DNA of 54,009 bases from Nitrososphaerota archaeon (GTDB lineage: Archaea; Thermoproteota; Nitrososphaeria; Nitrososphaerales; Nitrosopumilaceae): assembly GCA_027315065.1 (NCBI GenBank), contig DAHUYT010000009.1, positions 1 through 54,009 of the forward strand, read 5' to 3'. The position numbers and the translations under genes are program-made. Positions 1 through 8,053 of this stretch are shown piece after piece. The notes below the pieces were generated by a model, which was not told where the DNA came from, made no database searches, and saw only the letters and a list, made by a program, of their open reading frames with translations. Positions within the stretch are counted from its first letter, which is position 1. Every line of letters starts with the position of its first letter.

Positions 1-384
1 ATCACCATAGGTGAGACAAAATGTTTCATTATCTAAATATTTTTTTATCTTTTTAAGACGGCCGCCAGTCATTGTATCTAAACCGGTATCAACAAGTGTA
101 ATTTTCCATGATTCAGAAAGTCTATGATGAATTTTTATGTCATTGTTCTTTACATCTATTGTAAAATCAGAAGTGTGCCAAACATAATTGGCAAAATATT
201 CTTTGATCATGTGGCCCTTGTATCCACAACAAATTACAAATTCGTTAATATCGTAAGTAGAATAAATCTTCATTATGTGCCAAAGAATTGGCATTCCTCC
301 AATCTCGATCATTGGTTTTGGTTTTTGACGTGTTTCTTCACTAATGCGAGTGCCAAATCCGCCAGCAAGTATCACTGTTTTCAT
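1..384 (-). CDS. rfbF: Glucose-1-phosphate cytidylyltransferase, C-terminus cut off by window edge
   Basis: The minus strand reads open from an ATG at 384 to the window edge, 128 codons with no stop. The N-terminus MKTVILAGGFGTRISEE is the nucleotide-binding signature of sugar-phosphate nucleotidyltransferases, followed by KPKPMIEIGGMPILWHIMK. The family member RfbF makes CDP-glucose from glucose-1-phosphate and CTP. The run GYKGHMIKEYF and the segment with TGLDTMTGGRLKK match RfbF better than the dTTP-using RfbA. The full family is about 255 residues, so roughly half is outside the window. The neighbour on the other strand also looks like a nucleotide-sugar enzyme, which suggests a surface-polysaccharide locus extending to the left. 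CTP specificity is inferred from overall resemblance. Confidence 0.85.
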   Translation of the reverse strand, partial: MKTVILAGGFGTRISEETRQKPKPMIEIGGMPILWHIMKIYSTYDINEFVICCGYKGHMIKEYFANYVWHTSDFTIDVKNNDIKIHHRLSESWKITLVDTGLDTMTGGRLKKIKKYLDNETFCLTYGD

Positions 385-566
385 TAAATTCCTTAAATTA
401 TCGAAATCTTTTAAGCTTTGTATACTTTTCCAACTGTTAATCGTGAAGAGGAGAGTCAGTCTATTAGCGCATCTTTTGTTTTATACTGATTAAAGAGATT
501 TGATCTGAAGTGATTGATAATTCTTAACACTTGGTTAATTTAGGGCATACTCAAAATCTCTGATGT

Positions 567-1343
567 TTGAAAAAGGACATTGTATGCGGTCTTGGAGAAA
601 TTGGTATGCCAATTTTAAAATTAATTTCTAAAAGTGCAGATGTAGTAGGATATGATATTAATCCACGCTTATCTAATGAGAAAAAGCTTGCAGATCTAGA
701 TTCAGTTCATACGGAATTACTACATGTTTGTATTCCTTATTCGGAAAAATTTGAAAGAAATGTTTTGAACCTTGTATCAAAGTTCAAACCTGATGCTATC
801 ATTATCCATAGTACAATAAAACCCGGTACAACAGAAAAATTACAAAAAAAAATCACCATTCCGGTTATTTATAGCGCAACAAGAGGAGTTCACAAACGAA
901 TGATATCTGATCTCAAAAGATATCAAAAGTTTTATTCCGTATATGATTGGGCTCCAAAATCAAATTGGGCAAAAAAAATTTTTGTAAATAGAATGAAAAA
1001 AGTCCATGTGAAAACACAAATAATGTCAAATCCGCTCACTCTTGAACTTGCCAAGATTGTAGTAGATACATCGTACTATGGCTGGCTAATTAATTATGCA
1101 CAGCTTAGTAATATGATTGCAATTAAACATGGAGTAGATTATGATGAAATGTGGTCATATGCAGATGAGATCCACAAATATCTTGGAAACAGGCCAAAAA
1201 TGTTCCCTGGTTTTATAGGTGGTCACTGTGTAATCCCCAATCTTGATCTGATGGATGATGACGCACTCAAGATCATAAGAGAAATTAATTCAGACTATGC
1301 CAAGATCTTAAAGAAAAGGCGATCGCTTGGAAAAAAATACTGA
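567..1343 (+). CDS. Short UDP-glucose/GDP-mannose dehydrogenase-like protein
   Basis: This 258-residue protein starts at TTG 567, the only start that keeps the N-terminal Rossmann fold (VCGLGEIGMPI, then VVGYDINPR). Further on it has IIHSTIKPGTTEKL, typical of UDP-sugar dehydrogenases, and near the end GGHCVIP, where C221 sits at the place of the family's catalytic cysteine. UDP-glucose, UDP-GlcNAc and GDP-mannose dehydrogenases are usually 400 residues or more, so the C-terminal UDP-binding domain is missing and the middle is compressed. It may act on a different substrate or be a reduced paralogue. It is divergent from the cytidylyltransferase gene, with a 182-base gap that holds no other recognisable gene. 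Confidence 0.7.
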   Translation: MKKDIVCGLGEIGMPILKLISKSADVVGYDINPRLSNEKKLADLDSVHTELLHVCIPYSEKFERNVLNLVSKFKPDAIIIHSTIKPGTTEKLQKKITIPVIYSATRGVHKRMISDLKRYQKFYSVYDWAPKSNWAKKIFVNRMKKVHVKTQIMSNPLTLELAKIVVDTSYYGWLINYAQLSNMIAIKHGVDYDEMWSYADEIHKYLGNRPKMFPGFIGGHCVIPNLDLMDDDALKIIREINSDYAKILKKRRSLGKKY

Positions 1344-1392
1344 ATAACTTACTATCTCTTTATCTGAATAGTATATAGTATAGTCAGGAGAG

Positions 1393-2457
1393 ATGGAAAC
1401 CATGGAAACCAGAATTCATTCTATCCTAAGAACCGTAGAATGGAAAGATAACATGGTTGTAATGATTGATCAAACTAAACTGCCAAATGAATTGGTCTAC
1501 GTAAAATATGCCGATTACAAAGATGTTGCTGATGCTATAAGAAATCTTGTAGTGAGAGGTGCTCCAGCCATAGGAGTTTCAGGTGCTTTTGGACTGGCAT
1601 TGGCTGCATTACAAAGCAAGGCAACAGACAAAGACAGTCTTATCCAAGATCTAGAACAAGCAAAAAAAATTCTTTTTGAAACAAGACCTACTGCAATTAA
1701 CCTGTCATGGGGACTAGAAAAGATAATGAATGTTGCAAGATCAGGAAACAATTTCTCAGAAATCAGAAATAATATTATTGAAGAAGCAAAAAAAATGGCA
1801 GAAGAAGACATAGCAATAAACATGCAAATGGGAAAAAATGGGGCTTCATTATTTAATGAAAATGATACTATCATGACACACTGTAACGCTGGTGCTCTAG
1901 CTACAGTTGCATACGGAACAGCACTTGGTGTAATACGGGCCACAAAAGAGAGTGGAAAGAAGATCAAAGTGATTGCAACAGAAACTAGACCTGTAATGCA
2001 AGGCTCAAGACTTACCGTATTTGAGCTAAAACATGACGGAATAGACGTGAGTTTGATTCCTGATACAGCGGTAGGATATTCAATGGCAAATGGTCTTGTC
2101 TCAAAAGTAATTGTAGGAGCTGATCGAGTACTACGTACTGGTCATGTATACAATAAGATTGGGACATATCAGGTAGCCATGATGGCAAAGCAACACAACA
2201 TACCATTCTATGTTGCAGCGCCTCTTTCCACATTTGATATGAAGAGCGCTCCAAGTGATGTGGTCATAGAACAGCGAAAAGCAAGCGAGGTTACTGGAAT
2301 CGCAGGCAAAAAGACCGCACCTGACGACATTAATGTAATAAACCCAGCCTTTGACATGACACCGCCAGAACTCATAACCGGAATAATAACCGAAGCCGGT
2401 GTGGCAAAACCTCCTTTTGAGGAATCAATCAAAAAATTGTTTGAATCAAAGCTGTAA
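1393..2457 (+). CDS. mtnA: S-methyl-5-thioribose-1-phosphate isomerase (aIF-2B family)
   Basis: The 354-residue protein belongs to the eIF2B-alpha/MtnA family. It shows RGAPAIGVSGAFGLALA near residue 55, THCNAGALATVAYGTALG with C164, TETRPVMQGSRLT, GADRV with D244, and NKIGTYQVA. The cysteine and aspartate correspond to the catalytic pair of MtnA, which isomerises methylthioribose-1-phosphate to methylthioribulose-1-phosphate in methionine salvage. Archaeal relatives can instead be ribose-1,5-bisphosphate isomerase, but the RGAPAIG and ETRP motifs favour MtnA. Two in-frame ATGs lie at 1393 and 1402. An AGGAG at 1386-1390 is only two bases from the first and eleven from the second, so 1402 may be the real start. 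Confidence 0.85.
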   Translation: METMETRIHSILRTVEWKDNMVVMIDQTKLPNELVYVKYADYKDVADAIRNLVVRGAPAIGVSGAFGLALAALQSKATDKDSLIQDLEQAKKILFETRPTAINLSWGLEKIMNVARSGNNFSEIRNNIIEEAKKMAEEDIAINMQMGKNGASLFNENDTIMTHCNAGALATVAYGTALGVIRATKESGKKIKVIATETRPVMQGSRLTVFELKHDGIDVSLIPDTAVGYSMANGLVSKVIVGADRVLRTGHVYNKIGTYQVAMMAKQHNIPFYVAAPLSTFDMKSAPSDVVIEQRKASEVTGIAGKKTAPDDINVINPAFDMTPPELITGIITEAGVAKPPFEESIKKLFESKL

Positions 2458-2490
2458 GGTATTTATTTCAAGGCTTGTTCATGTCAATTC

Positions 2491-3120
2491 ATGACATCTG
2501 TTACTGCCCAACAAGTCTTAGAATCATTAAAACAATGTATGGATCCAGAAATTCCAATCAATGTTGTGGATATGGGGCTCATTTATGGAGTAGATGTATC
2601 TGATGATAACAAAGTAGATGTTAAAATGACAATGACCACACGTGGTTGCCCCTTGCATGACACACTTGTAAATGATGTAAAAAGATACGTAAACAAAGTT
2701 TCAGGGGTATCATCTGTTAACGTAGAAATAGTCTGGGATCCGCCTTGGACGCCGGAGAAAATGTCAGAGGAGGGCAAGAAACTGATCAACTATGGCAAAC
2801 AGAAGACAATAACTCCAATAAACTATGAAACGGCCATGCCGCAGGGAATAGGGTCAGTTGTAAAGCAAGAGGATGGCTCATTACTCTTGATGGACGAAAA
2901 CCAACAGGGATTCATGGTTAATCAGGCAATAGTTGAGTTCTGGCAAATGTGTAATGGTAAAAGGAAAATAACAGAACTGGTAGACATGTTTTCCCAAAAA
3001 ATTGGTTTACAAAGAAATCAGGTAGAAAAAGAGGTACTTCAACTAGTGCAACAACTAAGAGACGGTGGATTGTTAATAATACACGAACCTGAAGTCTCAA
3101 ACGTTCAATTCAGAAAGTAG
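2491..3120 (+). CDS. MIP18/DUF59 domain fused to a PqqD-like domain
   Basis: Residues 1-95 form a MIP18 (DUF59, SufT-like) domain: MDPEIPINVVDMGLIYGV, then TMTTRGCPLHD with the conserved cysteine, and VNVEIVWDPPWTPEKMSEEG. Proteins of this family help assemble or deliver iron-sulfur clusters. Residues about 120-200 resemble PqqD peptide-binding domains: a hydrophobic strand LLLMDENQQGFMVN, then IVEFWQMCNGKRKITELVDMF, then a helix ending LRDGGLLII. PqqD domains normally present a peptide to a radical SAM enzyme. It lies 33 bases after mtnA on the same strand and may be co-transcribed with it. The domain calls are by motif; the fused function is unknown. Confidence 0.7.
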   Translation: MTSVTAQQVLESLKQCMDPEIPINVVDMGLIYGVDVSDDNKVDVKMTMTTRGCPLHDTLVNDVKRYVNKVSGVSSVNVEIVWDPPWTPEKMSEEGKKLINYGKQKTITPINYETAMPQGIGSVVKQEDGSLLLMDENQQGFMVNQAIVEFWQMCNGKRKITELVDMFSQKIGLQRNQVEKEVLQLVQQLRDGGLLIIHEPEVSNVQFRK

Positions 3121-3123
3121 ATA

Positions 3124-3363
3124 TTAAATTTCTTTAATCTCTGTTATCGTACCTTGTACAGAATCCATCTTTACAATGGCTCTTTTCTCGCCAAATCCTA
3201 AAGCAACATACCAATCTCCACCGTCATCGTCATATTTGGTTTCAAGAGTCTTGACCGAATCTGCATTTACACCATATTTTTGAATTATTCTAGATATTGC
3301 TAATGGTACTGCCTCTTTCTCAGTGGGAAGCCTTCTTTTCATCAAGCCAATTCCAGGACTCAT
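3124..3363 (-). CDS. Small conserved-looking protein of unknown function
   Basis: A 79-residue soluble protein that converges on the previous gene with a three-base gap. It has an amphipathic helix (KEAVPLAISRIIQKYG) followed by strands (VKTLETKYDDDG, WYVALGFGEKRAIVKMD, GTITEIKEI), a helix-then-beta pattern that recalls PepSY-like folds, though I see no decisive motif. M8 (MKRRLPTEKE) is an alternative start. I cannot name a function. Confidence 0.6.
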   Translation of the reverse strand: MSPGIGLMKRRLPTEKEAVPLAISRIIQKYGVNADSVKTLETKYDDDGGDWYVALGFGEKRAIVKMDSVQGTITEIKEI

Positions 3364-3570
3364 GAACTAACTAGGTTTTAGAAGTATAATATTGTTAGTG
3401 TCACAGAAATCAATTTTTAATAACAAGAATTTTGTAAGATACATGAAGAATCCAGATTATTTATCTAATACAAGCATCAAAGTTACTGAAAACGCGTAAT
3501 CTGATATTTGTGAGAGTAAAAGATGTTACACCCGTTCAAAAACCAGAATCTAAAGATTAACAAACAAAAT

Positions 3571-3579
3571 TCTATATAG
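3571..3579 (+). promoter_or_regulatory. Box A (TATA) for the membrane protein at 3603
   Basis: TCTATATAG is centred about 27 bases before the ATG at 3603, the distance expected when archaeal transcription starts at or next to the start codon. No ribosome binding site precedes that ATG, so the mRNA is probably leaderless. The rest of the gap from 3364 holds only very short open frames. Confidence 0.5.
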
Positions 3580-3602
3580 AACAGCTAAAGGTATTTTTCA
3601 AC

Positions 3603-4193
3603 ATGCATCTATCAACCAGATTCTATGCATCTATCATATCAAGAACCAAGAAGATTACGGAAATCTCTTCTTTTCTTGCTATATGCGGTACAATGATAGT
3701 GTTGCTAGGTGGAATCTGGGACTCGGCATCGCATGAACTCAAAATTCCAGAGACATTCTGGACGATTCAACATATGACTATCTATGCTGGTGCATCTCTG
3801 ATAGCTTGTTCCGCTATTGCTGCAATGCTGGTTTTGAATCGCTGTGAAGATAAATCCATAAAAAAAGGAATAATGATGATCTTAGTGGGCTCTATGTTAC
3901 AAATAGTAGGTGGTTATGCAGATTACAATTTTCATGAGATTTATGGAATAGACGGTCTTGTCACACCATCTCATCTTACTGTGGAAACTGGCTTGTTGCT
4001 TAGTGCAATTGGAGGTTTTATTGCGCTGTCCAAGTCTCAAAATCACATCCTTTTAAAAATAACACCAATATCCATAATGTCCATACTTTTATCTGCATCG
4101 TGGATAGGATTCAATCTAGTTCTGCTGTTTAGCGCTGTTATACTGTGTGTTCCTGTGTTTCAATTATTTTATTCCGGCTGTGCAGTTATGTAG
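3603..4193 (+). CDS. Polytopic membrane protein with histidine motifs
   Basis: The 196-residue protein has five or six hydrophobic helices, roughly at 22-42, 55-79, 88-106, 124-142, 150-168 and 170-190. The loops carry ordered polar residues: WDSASHELKIPETFWTIQHM before the second helix and DYNFHEIYGIDGLVTPSHL before the fourth. Both copies follow the pattern D, four or five residues, H, then an F/L-x-T-x-x-H stretch, so the protein looks like an internal duplication of a helix pair with a possible metal site. It overlaps the convergent gene at 4169-4663 by 25 bases. I do not recognise a named family. Confidence 0.65.
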   Translation: MHLSTRFYASIISRTKKITEISSFLAICGTMIVLLGGIWDSASHELKIPETFWTIQHMTIYAGASLIACSAIAAMLVLNRCEDKSIKKGIMMILVGSMLQIVGGYADYNFHEIYGIDGLVTPSHLTVETGLLLSAIGGFIALSKSQNHILLKITPISIMSILLSASWIGFNLVLLFSAVILCVPVFQLFYSGCAVM

Positions 4194-4663
4194 CCTCTTA
4201 ATCTCCTGTATCCTGCAAATATCAATACGCAAACTCCAATGAAAATCATCAGAGACGGAATGAAGAGTTCTTGGTATTTGGTATCTCCAAACTCAACTGT
4301 TAACTGTACCGGGTTGGTAGAAAGATTCGTCAGCTCAAGAGTAAATCTGTCCGTATGCTCAAAGACAAAGTAATTGACGGTCTCCTTGTTGGTTATGGTT
4401 CTCATGTCAAGATAATTACCATTTGAATCCAGTATCTTTGCAAGAATAGAATTATCGTATTGATTGGAATATATCTCATAGAAACCTATTCCATTTCCAT
4501 AAAGTACAAGAGGCATACTAACTGAATCCAGTCTGTCCACATTGAATTTTTCATGGTCCTTTATAGCATGTGAAAAAACTATGCCTATCCAAATTGAACC
4601 GATTGCCACAACAATCATGGCAACTCTGAACACTGTTAATCCCTTATACACGATTATTGTCAA
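4169..4663 (-). CDS. Membrane-anchored protein with extracytoplasmic domain
   Basis: 164 residues with a hydrophobic helix at about 12-32 (VAMIVVAIGSIWIGIVF) and another at about 137-155 (FIPSLMIFIGVCVLIFAGY). Between them is a domain of about 100 residues rich in beta-strand patterns, with LVLYGNGIGFYEIYS and FTLELTNLSTNPVQLTVEFG. The topology is an outside domain held by two helices with a short basic tail (RRLRG). It overlaps the convergent membrane gene. No catalytic motif is visible and I do not recognise a family. Confidence 0.6.
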   Translation of the reverse strand: MTIIVYKGLTVFRVAMIVVAIGSIWIGIVFSHAIKDHEKFNVDRLDSVSMPLVLYGNGIGFYEIYSNQYDNSILAKILDSNGNYLDMRTITNKETVNYFVFEHTDRFTLELTNLSTNPVQLTVEFGDTKYQELFIPSLMIFIGVCVLIFAGYRRLRGYITAQPE

Positions 4664-4691
4664 TATTCAACATACTATCTATTTATTTCCA

Positions 4692-4766
4692 AGGGCCCGG
4701 AGGGATTCGAACCCTCGACCTGGTGGTCCGAAGCCACCCGCACTATCCTGGCTATGCAACGGGTCC
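4692..4766 (-). tRNA. tRNA-Arg (anticodon TCG)
   Basis: The minus strand folds as a tRNA: acceptor GGACCCG with CGGGCCC, D stem GCAT/GTGC, anticodon stem GGTGG/CCACC with loop CTTCGGA (anticodon TCG, arginine CGA), and T arm GAGGG-TTCGAAT-CCCTC. No intron is present and CCA is not encoded. Two oddities are visible: A3 faces C70 in the acceptor stem, and the base in the discriminator position is T. Confidence 0.93.
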
Positions 4767-4809
4767 AATCAATTAAGAATTTATCGGGGCTAAATATCTG
4801 TCTAGGTAA

Positions 4810-5982
4810 TTGAAAATATCCAAAAGAGTAGCAGGTGTTGAGTATGCCATTAGGGATATTGCACTTGAGGCACGAAAGCTGGAAAAACAGGGTAAACAGA
4901 TTACATATCTTAACATTGGAGATCCGCTCCAGTATGGTTTTCAGCCTCCTGAAAACGTCAAGGAAGCGTTAATGAAAGCAGTAAAAGATGGCCAAAATTA
5001 TTATGCTGTTTCAGAGGGCCTGCCAGAGTTACGTGAAGAAATAGCAAAAAAAGAGAAAAAAAAAGGCCTTAAAGTTTCTGAAGATGATATTCTTGTAACA
5101 AATGGTGTTTCAGAAGGTCTTGAAATGATTACTGCATCAATAGTAGAATCAGGTGACGAAGTTCTCATACCAGGGCCATATTATCCACCATATGCCTCCT
5201 ATGTGAGATTATTTGGGGGAAAACCAATTGAATTTGCAGTTGATTTACATAATTCCACACCAGACTTGGATGATATCAGGAAAAAAATTTCCTCAAAGAC
5301 AGTGGCGATATGTCTGATAAGCCCAAATAATCCTACAGGTGCAGTATTCAGTGAAAAATCATTAAAAGATTTGATTGATATTGCTAATGAACACAATCTC
5401 TACATAATATGTGATGAGATATACGATCAGATAGTATTTGATGAAAAATTTGTTGGAATAGGAAAAGTTAGTGCCGATTCCCCGGTGATATTACTAAATG
5501 GATTTTCCAAAGTCCATCTCATGTCAGGATGGAGGTCAGGTTACATTGCTTTTAATCAATCAAAAAAATTAGAATCTTTGAGGGAAAACGTACCTAAACT
5601 TGCCCGAGTTCGAATTGCCACAAACTTACCTGTTCAATATGCTGCACTAGAATCTCTTAAAGGACCACAAAGCTATATACAAAAATTTGTCTCAGATCTG
5701 AAAAAAAGAAGAGATTATACAATTAAGAGATTGAACGGAATGCGCAATCTTAGCTGTTCAAACCCAAAAGGTGCCTTCTATGCATTCCCAAAGATTGAGA
5801 ATAACAAGTATGGTTCAGATAAAGAGTTTGTCCTAGATCTCCTCAAATCAAAAGGAGTTCTCACAGTACACGGCTCAGGTTTTGGAACTCAATATGGCAG
5901 CGGACATTTTAGGATGGTGTTTCTTCCAGACATTCAAGTTCTAGAAAAAGCACTTGACAAAATAGAAGAGTTTGTTGGTTAA
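4810..5982 (+). CDS. Class I/II PLP-dependent aminotransferase
   Basis: The 390-residue protein is a full-length fold-type I aminotransferase. It has YLNIGDP near the N-terminus, YYAVSEGLPELREEIA, VTNGVSEGLEMI in the PLP phosphate-binding region, SPNNPTGAVFS, and NGFSKVHLMSGWRSGY, where K234 should carry PLP, ending with GSGFGTQYGSGHFRM. The SK-x4-SGWR pattern fits the alanine/aspartate aminotransferase branch (AlaA-like); the exact amino acid cannot be read from sequence. Translation starts at TTG 4810 directly after an AGGT. It is divergent from tRNA-Arg(TCG) and overlaps the next convergent gene by four bases. Confidence 0.85.
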   Translation: MKISKRVAGVEYAIRDIALEARKLEKQGKQITYLNIGDPLQYGFQPPENVKEALMKAVKDGQNYYAVSEGLPELREEIAKKEKKKGLKVSEDDILVTNGVSEGLEMITASIVESGDEVLIPGPYYPPYASYVRLFGGKPIEFAVDLHNSTPDLDDIRKKISSKTVAICLISPNNPTGAVFSEKSLKDLIDIANEHNLYIICDEIYDQIVFDEKFVGIGKVSADSPVILLNGFSKVHLMSGWRSGYIAFNQSKKLESLRENVPKLARVRIATNLPVQYAALESLKGPQSYIQKFVSDLKKRRDYTIKRLNGMRNLSCSNPKGAFYAFPKIENNKYGSDKEFVLDLLKSKGVLTVHGSGFGTQYGSGHFRMVFLPDIQVLEKALDKIEEFVG

Positions 5983-6377
5983 AATTTCCAAGTTGTAATC
6001 TTTTTTGGCACTATTTCAATAATGCAATTGGTATCTTTTAAGAGCTGCTGGGCAGATTTGTTTTTCAAGCTTTTAAAATATCTCAGGAGAATTTTTTTGG
6101 CAACTGACTTTACATGTCTATTTTCCAAAACCAATTTGGCCTTTCCTATACCCATCACGCCAAAAATCTCGGGCGAATTAATTCCTATATCTATACAGAA
6201 AGAAACTTTTGGATTCTGTTTGACATTTCTTGCTTTTATTGTTCTGGTATTAGTACCGATGTAGAATTTATCGCTCTCATACTTGTACCACACAGGAACT
6301 ATGTGTGGATTACCTTTGGCATCTATTGTGGCAATTCTCAAAATTTTCTGTGTTCTCATAAAGTCCCTAGTCCTCAT
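5979..6377 (-). CDS. Pyridoxamine 5'-phosphate oxidase-like flavin/F420 protein
   Basis: A 132-residue split-barrel protein. The core reads LRIATIDAKGNPHIVPVWYKYE, then FYIGTNTRTIKARNVKQNPKVSFCID, the hallmark of PPOX-like FMN or F420 binding proteins, ending CIIEIVPKKITTWKF. Such proteins oxidise or reduce small substrates; which cofactor is used cannot be told here. The frame is open upstream to 6398, but the ATG at 6377 overlaps the end of the preceding gene by 11 bases (ATGAGGACTAG), a typical coupled start, so I chose it. An ATG at about 6359 (MRTQK) is the other option. Confidence 0.75.
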   Translation of the reverse strand: MRTRDFMRTQKILRIATIDAKGNPHIVPVWYKYESDKFYIGTNTRTIKARNVKQNPKVSFCIDIGINSPEIFGVMGIGKAKLVLENRHVKSVAKKILLRYFKSLKNKSAQQLLKDTNCIIEIVPKKITTWKF

Positions 6378-6591
6378 GATTTCCACCACTGAGACCAAGA
6401 ATGATCAAAAATCCACCAATTCCAAACATTGCAGTAGACACCTTCTCACTTGTCAGCTCCGGGGAAGTGAAAAAATCAGATACAAAGTCAGGCCCGAATA
6501 TCAACAAATCTCTGATAATGGGAATTACTGCCACAACTATGAATAAAATACCCATTGCAGTAAACCAATTTTTTCTTGGACTGTTTCCCAT
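6367..6591 (-). CDS. Small two-helix membrane protein
   Basis: 74 residues with hydrophobic helices at about 10-30 (FTAMGILFIVVAVIPIIRDLL) and 53-68 (TAMFGIGGFLIILGLSGG), joined by an acidic loop. It sits between the F420-NADP reductase-like gene and the flavin-type gene on the same strand, and its stop codon lies inside the start of the latter, so these are probably one transcript. No function can be named. Confidence 0.6.
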   Translation of the reverse strand: MGNSPRKNWFTAMGILFIVVAVIPIIRDLLIFGPDFVSDFFTSPELTSEKVSTAMFGIGGFLIILGLSGGNHED

Positions 6592-6613
6592 CTTTTATTT
6601 CTGTAAATACCGA

Positions 6614-7285
6614 TTAAATTATCTTTATGCCTGGATTTTTCATTTTATTCTTTATCATGGCATTAATAAGAATAGGTGTTGCAGTTTCGGCAAGATATGA
6701 GAGAGCTCCCGGTCCTAGCAAAATGGGTCTTAGGTTAGCTATTTCCTTGATTAAACCATTTACAACATTTATTGCATCATCATTATCCCCGCATACAAAT
6801 ATGTCTGAATCTAAGACAAGTTTTGTGTCGATAAGCTTTTTCTCTGAAATAGTGTGAAATGCTGCTACTAGGCAAGACTTGTTTTTCATATATTTCCGTA
6901 CCAACTCAAAAGCAGAGGGCTTGTTCTCCTTAAACGAAATTAATTCAAAACCTGCATCGGTTTTAATGAGAGGCACTATGGGAGATATGACAATACAGTT
7001 ATCCTTAACCTCCGGCAGAATCTGGGAGCATATTGCATCTGTATTCTCATACGGGATGGAAAGTACCAGTACATCGCTTTCTTTTGCAACAGAAATATTG
7101 TCCATGCCTGTTATCTTGCCCTTTGGAGATCCATGTTCTTTAACTGCGCTTGTAAAATACTCGTGCGCTGCTTCACTAGCTCTTGAAGAATCTCTTGAAC
7201 CTATCAAAATATCGTGATTGACACACCATCGTAAAGCAAAACCTTTTCCCATTCCACCTGTACCACCAATTATTCCGATCTTCAT
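6614..7285 (-). CDS. npdG: F420-dependent NADP reductase-like protein (NpdG family)
   Basis: From ATG 7285 the protein is 223 residues and begins MKIGIIGGTGGMGKGFALRW, the dinucleotide-binding loop of F420:NADP oxidoreductases. It continues with ILIGSRDSSRASEAA, where S and R residues suit NADP phosphate, and SDVLVLSIPYENT. The family moves hydride between F420H2 and NADP+. The frame is open to 7330, but the extra 15 residues (with NRDNNKITRG) precede the beta-strand that normally starts these proteins, so the internal ATG is better. The C-terminus contains LGPGALSYLAETATPIL. The neighbouring PPOX-like protein could use the same cofactor. Confidence 0.8.
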   Translation of the reverse strand: MKIGIIGGTGGMGKGFALRWCVNHDILIGSRDSSRASEAAHEYFTSAVKEHGSPKGKITGMDNISVAKESDVLVLSIPYENTDAICSQILPEVKDNCIVISPIVPLIKTDAGFELISFKENKPSAFELVRKYMKNKSCLVAAFHTISEKKLIDTKLVLDSDIFVCGDNDDAINVVNGLIKEIANLRPILLGPGALSYLAETATPILINAMIKNKMKNPGIKII

Positions 7286-7348
7286 TACATGTGTGCCTCT
7301 GGTAATCTTATTATTATCTCTATTTGACAAGTCGTCTCAGAATAAACA

Positions 7349-7963
7349 TTGTTTCTTTTTCTACGTCACGGCCAAGCTAAAAACAATGTGGAACAAATTC
7401 TTGCAGGACGTAAAACAGGATATCCTCTAACAGATCAAGGTATTGAACAAGCTGAAAAGATAGCCGATTTTCTCAAACCATTTAACATATCTACTATCTA
7501 TTCAAGTCCAATAGAAAGAGCAGAACAAACTACAAGTATAGTGGCAAAAAAATTGGGGCTAGACTACCGCATAGATGAAAGACTAACAGAAATCGATATG
7601 GGTCCTCTGTCTGGAATGACTTTTAATGACATGTTTGCAAGACACGGAAATATTTTTCTCAAGTTTTATGAAGGACATCCAGTAATAGAGAAAAATGGAA
7701 TAGAGTCATTTTCCAGTATCAAGAAAAGAGTTCTTGACTTGGTTGGATATTGCTCTGAAAGATATCACGATGAAGATATACTGTTCGTAACTCATATGGA
7801 TCCAATCAAATCAATGCTTTCTACTGTCATGCAATTAAAGCCAGAATCTTTGTATGAATTAATAATTAGAAATGCATCTTTAACCATGTTTAAAAAAGAG
7901 AAATCCAGTCTTTCTATAATATCGATTAACTCAATGTATCCAGAACGTTATCAGAAAGAATGA
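7349..7963 (+). CDS. Histidine phosphatase / phosphoglycerate mutase-like protein
   Basis: 204 residues starting at TTG 7349. The N-terminal LFLRHGQAKNN is the RHG motif carrying the phosphorylated histidine. It is followed by YPLTDQGIEQAEKIADFL, IYSSPIERAEQTTSIV and RLTEIDMGPLSGM, all standard in the family, and the second catalytic histidine in LFVTHMDPIKSML. Substrate is unclear: homologues include phosphoglycerate mutase, adenosylcobalamin phosphatase and sugar phosphatases. It is divergent from the NpdG-like gene with about 60 bases between starts. Confidence 0.85.
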   Translation: MFLFLRHGQAKNNVEQILAGRKTGYPLTDQGIEQAEKIADFLKPFNISTIYSSPIERAEQTTSIVAKKLGLDYRIDERLTEIDMGPLSGMTFNDMFARHGNIFLKFYEGHPVIEKNGIESFSSIKKRVLDLVGYCSERYHDEDILFVTHMDPIKSMLSTVMQLKPESLYELIIRNASLTMFKKEKSSLSIISINSMYPERYQKE

Positions 7964-8053
7964 ATGAAGCAAAGAATTATTTTTCAAAACTGATCATATC
8001 TAAGATGTTTTAACAAACTAACATATTCTTTCTAACAGAACCAATATCTATGG

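Noticed and set aside
1515-1967. 150-codon frame on the minus strand inside mtnA
   Set aside because: It is the antisense shadow of mtnA, with serine- and phenylalanine-rich composition and no motif.
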